Below, in pieces: positions 59,623 to 64,000 of a stretch of DNA of 64,000 nt (the stretch's first letter is position 1; each line of letters opens with the position of its first letter). The notes under the pieces are model-generated. The model was not told where the DNA came from. It searched no databases and saw only the letters and a program-made list of their open reading frames with translations. The stretch spans positions 1 to 64,000 of the forward strand of contig JAYTWR010000064.1 in the NCBI GenBank assembly GCA_043743335.1. The letters are read 5' to 3'. This stretch comes from UBA5216 sp043743335. Its GTDB lineage: Bacteria > Pseudomonadota > Gammaproteobacteria > Burkholderiales > SG8-41. Made by a program: the position numbers and the translations under genes.

Positions 59623-60651
59623 TCACTGGATTTTGATGCCCATATCCTGTACCACGCCACGCCACAGCGTGACCTCACGGCGGATTTGCTCGTGCAATGC
59701 TTCGGGCGTGCCGCCGGACGCCGCTACACCATCGCCGCGCAATCGGTCTTCCATGTCTTTGCTGCGGATAATTTTGTTGACCTCGCTGTTCAACCGCTCA
59801 ACCACCGCGCGCGGAATACCCTTGGGCCCAATCAGCCCGTGCCAATTCGACACGTCGTAGCCCGGCACGCCCGACTCAGCGATGGTGGGAATACTGGGCT
59901 CGGCGCTGATGCGCGTAGCCGTGGTCACCGCCAGCGCGCGGATGCGCCCCGCCTTGGCTTGTGGCAAACCGGTTTGCGGCGTGGCAAATACCATTGAGAT
60001 TTGCCCGGCAATCAAATCGGTCAGTGCAGGGCCGCCGCCCTTATACGGCACATGCACCATGGTGATGCCCGCCATATGCAAAAACAGCGCGTTGGACAAA
60101 TGCACAATCGTGCCCTGACCGGCGGTGCCATAGACAATTTGACCGGGCCGCGCCTTCGCCAGCGCAATGACCTCGCGCAGGCTTTTAGCGGGTAGCGACG
60201 GATGAATAGCCGCCACCAATGGCCCGCGCGCCACCGGCACAATCGGTGTGTAGTCGTTGACCGCATCAAATTTGAGCGGATACATACTCGGGTTGGCCGA
60301 GTAACTCGGCGTCACCAGCACGAACGTGTAGCCGTCCGGCGCGGCGCGTATGCCCGCCTCGATGCCCAGCGTGCTGCCCGCACCTGCGCGATTCTCGACG
60401 ATCACTTGTTGGCCCAACACATCGGTGAGTTTTTGCGCCAACAACCGCGCGATGAAATCACTGCCGCCGCCCGCCGCGCTGGCGACAATAATGCGCACCG
60501 TTTTGACGGGATAACTGACCGGATTGGCTTGCGCGCCGCCCGCTGTTGCAGCCGGTTGGGCACTGGCAGCAGCGCTGAATACTAACGCCTCGGCGCAGGC
60601 GACCGCACGCAAAAAAATATCGTAACTAATTGTTTTTATTGATGTTTTCAT
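59623..60651 (-). CDS. Bug/TctC family solute-binding protein
   Basis: A 342-residue Bug protein with YPVKTVRIIVASAAGGGSD, ENRAGAGSTLG, APDGYTFVL and VHVPYKGGGPA. The ATG at 60651 shares its A with the TAA of the upstream Bug gene (TAATG), implying coupling. If used, the first ten residues (MKTSIKTISY) are encoded by a border element and the signal peptide is LRAVACAEALVFSAAASAQ. A TTG at the start of that segment is an alternative. Confidence 0.9.
   Translation of the reverse strand: MKTSIKTISYDIFLRAVACAEALVFSAAASAQPAATAGGAQANPVSYPVKTVRIIVASAAGGGSDFIARLLAQKLTDVLGQQVIVENRAGAGSTLGIEAGIRAAPDGYTFVLVTPSYSANPSMYPLKFDAVNDYTPIVPVARGPLVAAIHPSLPAKSLREVIALAKARPGQIVYGTAGQGTIVHLSNALFLHMAGITMVHVPYKGGGPALTDLIAGQISMVFATPQTGLPQAKAGRIRALAVTTATRISAEPSIPTIAESGVPGYDVSNWHGLIGPKGIPRAVVERLNSEVNKIIRSKDMEDRLRGDGVAASGGTPEALHEQIRREVTLWRGVVQDMGIKIQ
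60623..60651 (-). repeat. AT-rich border element, copy 14
   Basis: Plus strand TAACTAATTGTTTTTATTGA then TGTTTTCAT. Minus-strand core AAACAATTAGTTA, one mismatch to the IHF consensus. It coincides with the 5' end of the Bug gene at 59623-60651. Confidence 0.8.
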
Positions 60652-61649
60652 TATTCCGCTTTGACGCCCGCTGCCTTGATAATCTTGCCGAGCTTGTCCA
60701 CCTCGCGCGCGAAAAACGCCGCCGCTTCCGCCGGCGTGCTGCCCACCGGATCAGCGCCCTCGCGCGCCATGAACGCCTTCATGTCCGGGTGCTGCATGGC
60801 CTTGATGGTGTCCGTGTGCAGCCGCGTCACCACCGCCGGTGGCGTGGCGGCGGGTGTGAACATCACAAACCAGTTGGAAAGATCAAAGCCTGGATAAATC
60901 GAATCCAGTGTCGGCACGTCCGGCAGCGCCGACGAGCGCACCTTGGTCGTCACCGCAATACCGCGCACTTTGCCCGCCCGCAAAAACGGCGCAGCGCTGT
61001 TCACACCGGGAAAGGCCATTTCGGTTTCACCGCCGATCAGCGCATTCACCGCCGGCGCAGCACCCTTATACGGAATATGCGTCATGGCCGCGCCTGTGAC
61101 TTGCTGAAACATCACGCCGGATAAATGACTCGATGTGCCCGTGCCGTTCGAACCAAAGTTAAGCCCGCCGCGCGTGGCTTTCGACAACGTCACCAAATCC
61201 TGAACACGCTTCACCGGCACCGACGGATGCACCGTCAGCAGCGACGGTGCCGAGCCAATCTGCGACACCGCAATCAAATCGCGGCGCGGATCGAACGCGA
61301 GCTTGGGATAGAGCGTCACATTCGCCGCCAGCGCCGACGTGGTGAACAACAACGTGTATCCGTCCGGCGCACTTTTGACAACGATGTCTGCGCCGATATT
61401 GCCGCCCGCGCCCGCGCGATTGTCGACTACCACTGTTTGCCCGAATGCTTCCTGCAAGCGCTGCGACATCACACGCGCGAGAATGTCCGTGCCCCCGCCT
61501 GGCGGGAAAGGCAACACCACGCGTATCGCGCGCGCGGGATAGGAATGGTCCTGCGCGCCAATGGGCGCTGCCGCACCAACCCCTACGACGGCAATCGCAA
61601 TCGCATTCGATACGATACGGCGCATGCACGTTCCGATAACCATGGTCAT
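60651..61649 (-). CDS. Bug/TctC family solute-binding protein
   Basis: A 332-residue Bug protein with signal peptide IVSNAIAIAVVGVGAAAPIGAQ, then YPARAIRVVLPFPPGGGTD, DNRAGAGGNIG, APDGYTLLF and THIPYKGAAPA. I chose MTMVIGT at 61649 because GGAGGAGAC lies just upstream; an extension to 61724 has no support. Tandem with the previous Bug gene, so the two proteins are made together. Ligand unknown. Confidence 0.92.
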   Translation of the reverse strand: MTMVIGTCMRRIVSNAIAIAVVGVGAAAPIGAQDHSYPARAIRVVLPFPPGGGTDILARVMSQRLQEAFGQTVVVDNRAGAGGNIGADIVVKSAPDGYTLLFTTSALAANVTLYPKLAFDPRRDLIAVSQIGSAPSLLTVHPSVPVKRVQDLVTLSKATRGGLNFGSNGTGTSSHLSGVMFQQVTGAAMTHIPYKGAAPAVNALIGGETEMAFPGVNSAAPFLRAGKVRGIAVTTKVRSSALPDVPTLDSIYPGFDLSNWFVMFTPAATPPAVVTRLHTDTIKAMQHPDMKAFMAREGADPVGSTPAEAAAFFAREVDKLGKIIKAAGVKAE

Positions 61650-61724
61650 GTCTCCTCCCTCGCAGACCATTCTACTGAATCCGCAGAGGCGCGCACGCGT
61701 AAATCCAGATGCTGGCGGCGGCAT

Positions 61725-61752
61725 CTGACGGTGTCGACAAACCGGTTATACT
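61725..61752 (+). promoter_or_regulatory. candidate sigma-70 promoter for the Bug gene at 61802
   Basis: CTGACG (61725-61730) and TATACT (61747-61752) are 16 bp apart, 50 bp before the ATG, in the divergent region between two Bug genes. Confidence 0.35.
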
Positions 61753-61801
61753 TTTACTGTCTTCCGTTCCTTCCGTTCCAATAGAAAAACGCACACCATC
61801 C

Positions 61802-62755
61802 ATGCACCGCCTGCTTCAATTCACGGCCTTGTCGTTGCTGCTGCCCTTAGTGGCCCACGCCGCAGACGTCGCGTACCCCACACGCCCGGTACGCATGCTG
61901 GTCGGCTTTACGCCCGGCGGCACCAGCGACGTGGTCGCGCGCATCATCAGCAAAAAACTCACCGAGCTGTGGGGCCAGCAATTTGTGGTGGACAACCGGG
62001 CTGGTGCAGCGGGCATGGTGGCTGTCGAACTGACCGCGCGCGCCGTGCCCGATGGCCACACGCTAATTTTTATTTCAGCCGCGTTTTCCATGCAGCCGAG
62101 CGCAACGCTGAATCTGCCGTACGACCCGCTGCGGGATTTCACGCCGATTACGCTGGCCGTGTCGTCGCCCTACATTCTGGTGGCGCACCCGTCGGTAGAA
62201 GCACGCTCTGTCAAAGAATTGATCGCGCTGGCCAAAGCCAAGCCGGGTTTTTTATCGAGCGCCACCGCTGGCCCCGGCAGTGCGATACACGTCACCGCCG
62301 AGCTGTTTAACACCATGGCGGGCGTGAATATTTTGTTGGTGCCGTACAAGGGCGTGGTCGGCATCACCGATCTCATCGCCGGGCACGTGAGCACCGCATT
62401 CGCGGGCTTCGCGCAATCGATTGCGCATGTCAAAAGCGGGCGGCTGCGCGTGCTGGGCATTTCAACGCTGACGCGTTCGTCGCTTTTGCCGGACACCGCC
62501 ACGATCGCAGAATCTGGCGTGCCGGGCTTTGATGTGTCGATCTGGTATGGACTCATAGGCCCGGCAAAAATGCCGCCGCCGCTGTTGGCCAAGCTCCACG
62601 GCGGCGCAACGCAAACGCTCAAAGCGCCTGACGTACGGCAAACACTGACCGATTTGAGCCTCGACATCATCGGCAACACACCAGAACAATTCGCCACCCT
62701 CATCCGTACGGACATCGATAAATGGATGAAGCTGGCAAAATCGCAGAAGCAGTAG
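61802..62755 (+). CDS. Bug/TctC family solute-binding protein
   Basis: A 317-residue Bug protein: short signal peptide MHRLLQFTALSLLLPLVAHA, then YPTRPVRMLVGFTPGGTSD, DNRAGAAGMVA, VPDGHTLIF and LLVPYKGVVGI. I chose ATG 61802 as the signal peptide start. It is divergent from the tandem Bug pair and followed by an FAA hydrolase and a CMD-like gene, a catabolic operon whose substrate it may bind. Confidence 0.92.
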   Translation: MHRLLQFTALSLLLPLVAHAADVAYPTRPVRMLVGFTPGGTSDVVARIISKKLTELWGQQFVVDNRAGAAGMVAVELTARAVPDGHTLIFISAAFSMQPSATLNLPYDPLRDFTPITLAVSSPYILVAHPSVEARSVKELIALAKAKPGFLSSATAGPGSAIHVTAELFNTMAGVNILLVPYKGVVGITDLIAGHVSTAFAGFAQSIAHVKSGRLRVLGISTLTRSSLLPDTATIAESGVPGFDVSIWYGLIGPAKMPPPLLAKLHGGATQTLKAPDVRQTLTDLSLDIIGNTPEQFATLIRTDIDKWMKLAKSQKQ

Positions 62756-62758
62756 CAT

Positions 62759-62790
62759 AAAAATAATCATTTAAAATCAAATAGTTATAC
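62759..62790 (+). repeat. AT-rich border element, copy 15
   Basis: AAAAATAATCATTTAAAATC then AAATAGTTATAC. The core AATCAAATAGTTA is exact. It starts 4 bp after the Bug stop and ends 16 bp before the FAA hydrolase start, covering nearly the whole gap. Confidence 0.85.
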
Positions 62791-62805
62791 TCAATGGAGT
62801 CTCAC

Positions 62806-63594
62806 ATGAACTATGGCCGTTTTGAACAACACGGGCGCATCTTCTTCGGCGTCGTGGAAGGCGATCAAGTGGTTGAACTCGAAGGCTCACTCTTCGACAA
62901 CCCCAACACCACGAGCAAAAAACACGCGCTCGCCGCGCTGAAAACGCTCGCGCCCTGCGTGCCCGCCAACTTTTACTGCGCCGGCATCAACTACCTCGCA
63001 CACATCGAGTGGGGCAACAAACGCAAGGGCAGCAACACCCAGCCGCCAAAGCAAGCCGACATCGGCTACCGTTCGCCCAGCGCCATCTGCGGCACCGGCG
63101 ACACCATCGTCATCCCCGCCGATGCACCGGGCCCCATCCAATACGAAGGCGAACTCGTCGCCGTGGTCGGCAAAAAAGCCAAGAACCTCACCGAAGCCAA
63201 TGCGCTGTCGTGCATCTTGGGCTACACGCTCGGCAACGACGTGAGCGACCGCGGCTGGCAGGGCAGCGACCGCACGCTGTGGCGCGCGAAAAACTGCGAC
63301 AACTGGAAACCCATGGGCCCCTTCATCACCACCGGCCTCGACCCGCTGGCACTCACCGTCAAAACGCACATCGACGGCAAAGAAGTCGCCAGCTACAGCA
63401 CCAGCAAAATGATTTTCTCCGCGCAACACTACATCGCCAAAATCACCCAATACACCACGTTGTGGCCGGGCGACGTGCTGTGGCTGGGCGTGGACAACGC
63501 CACCATTCCCGATCTGCAAGACGGCATGGTGTGCGACATCATCCAGGACGACATCGGCGTGCTGCGCAACCCCGTAGCGCGCGCGAAAGCCTAA
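62806..63594 (+). CDS. fumarylacetoacetate hydrolase (FAH) family protein
   Basis: A 262-residue FAH-superfamily enzyme. The metal ligands are expected in YEGELVAVVGK (Glu, Glu) and GYTLGNDVSDR (Asp). Family reactions include hydrolysis of acylpyruvates, 2-keto-4-pentenoate hydration and oxaloacetate decarboxylation or tautomerisation, all late steps of aromatic catabolism. I chose MNYGRFEQ at 62806 because TGGAG lies 6 nt upstream; another in-frame ATG is at 62794. Confidence 0.9.
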   Translation: MNYGRFEQHGRIFFGVVEGDQVVELEGSLFDNPNTTSKKHALAALKTLAPCVPANFYCAGINYLAHIEWGNKRKGSNTQPPKQADIGYRSPSAICGTGDTIVIPADAPGPIQYEGELVAVVGKKAKNLTEANALSCILGYTLGNDVSDRGWQGSDRTLWRAKNCDNWKPMGPFITTGLDPLALTVKTHIDGKEVASYSTSKMIFSAQHYIAKITQYTTLWPGDVLWLGVDNATIPDLQDGMVCDIIQDDIGVLRNPVARAKA

Positions 63595-63610
63595 AACACA
63601 AGGACAACTC

Positions 63611-64000
63611 ATGAAAAAGCCCGCCCAGAAATCACCCAAGCAACCCGCCCGCAGCAAAGCCTTCCAGGCGGGCATCGCCACGCGCAGCAAAGTGCTGGGC
63701 GCAACTTACGTCAAGCGCGCCTTCCAAAACGCCGACGCCTTCAACATGCCGTTTCAGGAAGTCGCCACCGAATTCGCTTGGGGCAGCGTGTGGAACCGCA
63801 AGGGTTTATCGCTGCGCGACCGCAGCATGATTACGCTGGCACAGTGCATAGCGCTCAATCGCCCCAACGAAATCCGGGTTCACCTGCGCGGGGCGCTACG
63901 CAACGGCATCAGCAAAACCGAGCTTTCCGAAATGTGTTTGCATTCGTTTTTGTACTGCGGCGGGCCGGCGTCACTAGATGCGTTTCATGTGATGAAAGAG
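63611..64000 (+). CDS. carboxymuconolactone decarboxylase-like protein (partial, cut by window end)
   Basis: 130 codons are visible and the frame is open at the window edge. An unusual Lys/Ala/Gln-rich N-terminus (MKKPAQKSPKQPARSKAFQA) precedes the CMD core: LSLRDRSMITLAQCIALN, EIRVHLRGALRNGISKTELS and the CLHSFLYCGGP helix. Likely a gamma-carboxymuconolactone decarboxylase-type protein of the protocatechuate branch or a relative. The ATG is 16 bp after the FAH stop, so both are co-transcribed. Confidence 0.85.
   Translation, partial: MKKPAQKSPKQPARSKAFQAGIATRSKVLGATYVKRAFQNADAFNMPFQEVATEFAWGSVWNRKGLSLRDRSMITLAQCIALNRPNEIRVHLRGALRNGISKTELSEMCLHSFLYCGGPASLDAFHVMKE

Noticed and set aside
3518..62790. 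Border elements as CRISPR repeats or integron attC sites
   Set aside because: They are dispersed at intervals of kilobases with unrelated genes between them, in both orientations, without spacers of regular size and without cas or integrase genes.
15012..62790. Border elements as ordinary promoters
   Set aside because: Several lie inside the ends of genes or between convergent genes, in both orientations relative to transcription, and no consistent -35/-10 pair can be read.

Overview
The window is 64 kb of high-GC DNA from a betaproteobacterium, most likely of the order Burkholderiales. Three things point there. The conserved blocks rpoN-hpf-ptsN-hprK-rapZ, lptA-lptB-lptC-kdsD and rph-rdgB-hemW opposite yicC-gmk-rpoZ-spoT are in the usual order. 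There are six intact copies of the Bug (TctC-type) periplasmic solute-binding protein family, whose expansion is typical of Bordetella and Cupriavidus relatives. The remaining core genes (hrpA, mutY, thiS-thiG, trmB) fit. I cannot name the genus.

Layout. 0-8.6 kb is an accessory catabolic region: two crotonases and a CaiB-type CoA-transferase in an overlapping operon, a 1-kb stretch of decayed genes (Bug and HpcH/HpaI aldolase remnants plus a long hairpin), two TauD-type dioxygenases, a carboxymuconolactone-decarboxylase-like protein, an SDR without its catalytic Tyr/Lys, and a Bug protein. 8.6-19.3 kb holds hrpA, a lipoprotein aminopeptidase, an esterase, a histidine phosphatase, a TauE exporter, a cyclase-PilZ fusion, an aminotransferase and a DoxX remnant. 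19.6-23 kb is a gluconate-dehydrogenase-like pair plus a D-2-hydroxyacid dehydrogenase. 23-31 kb carries the PTS-Ntr regulators, sigma-54 and the LPS-export genes. 31-40.6 kb has an orphan prepilin, an ABC-2 permease with a membrane partner, a sensor kinase, mutY, an AsmA protein, tRNA-Gly(CCC) and a PilZ-like protein. 40.8-53 kb has thiS-thiG, trmB, a c-di-GMP phosphodiesterase-like protein, a Bug gene, hemW-rdgB-rph, yicC-gmk-rpoZ-spoT and an MlaC-like protein. 53.3-64 kb is a second catabolic region: two MFS carriers, four Bug proteins, two crotonases, an SDR, an FAA hydrolase and the start of another carboxymuconolactone-decarboxylase-like gene.

How the genes work together. The two catabolic arms look like uptake (Bug, MFS) plus CoA-ester and ring-cleavage chemistry for organic acids or aromatics. 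No TctA/TctB membrane partner is present in the window. The middle is housekeeping: envelope assembly, nitrogen-PTS signalling, (p)ppGpp control and c-di-GMP/cyclic-nucleotide sensing.

The most unusual signal is a dispersed AT-rich intergenic element of about 28 bp. There are 15 copies, in both orientations, all at gene borders. Its conserved core AATCAATTAGTTA fits the IHF-site consensus WATCAANNNNTTR exactly in nine copies. Its reverse strand begins TAACTAATTGA, a stop codon in all three frames. Several copies supply the stop codon of one gene or the first codons of the next. I do not recognise it as a described repeat family.
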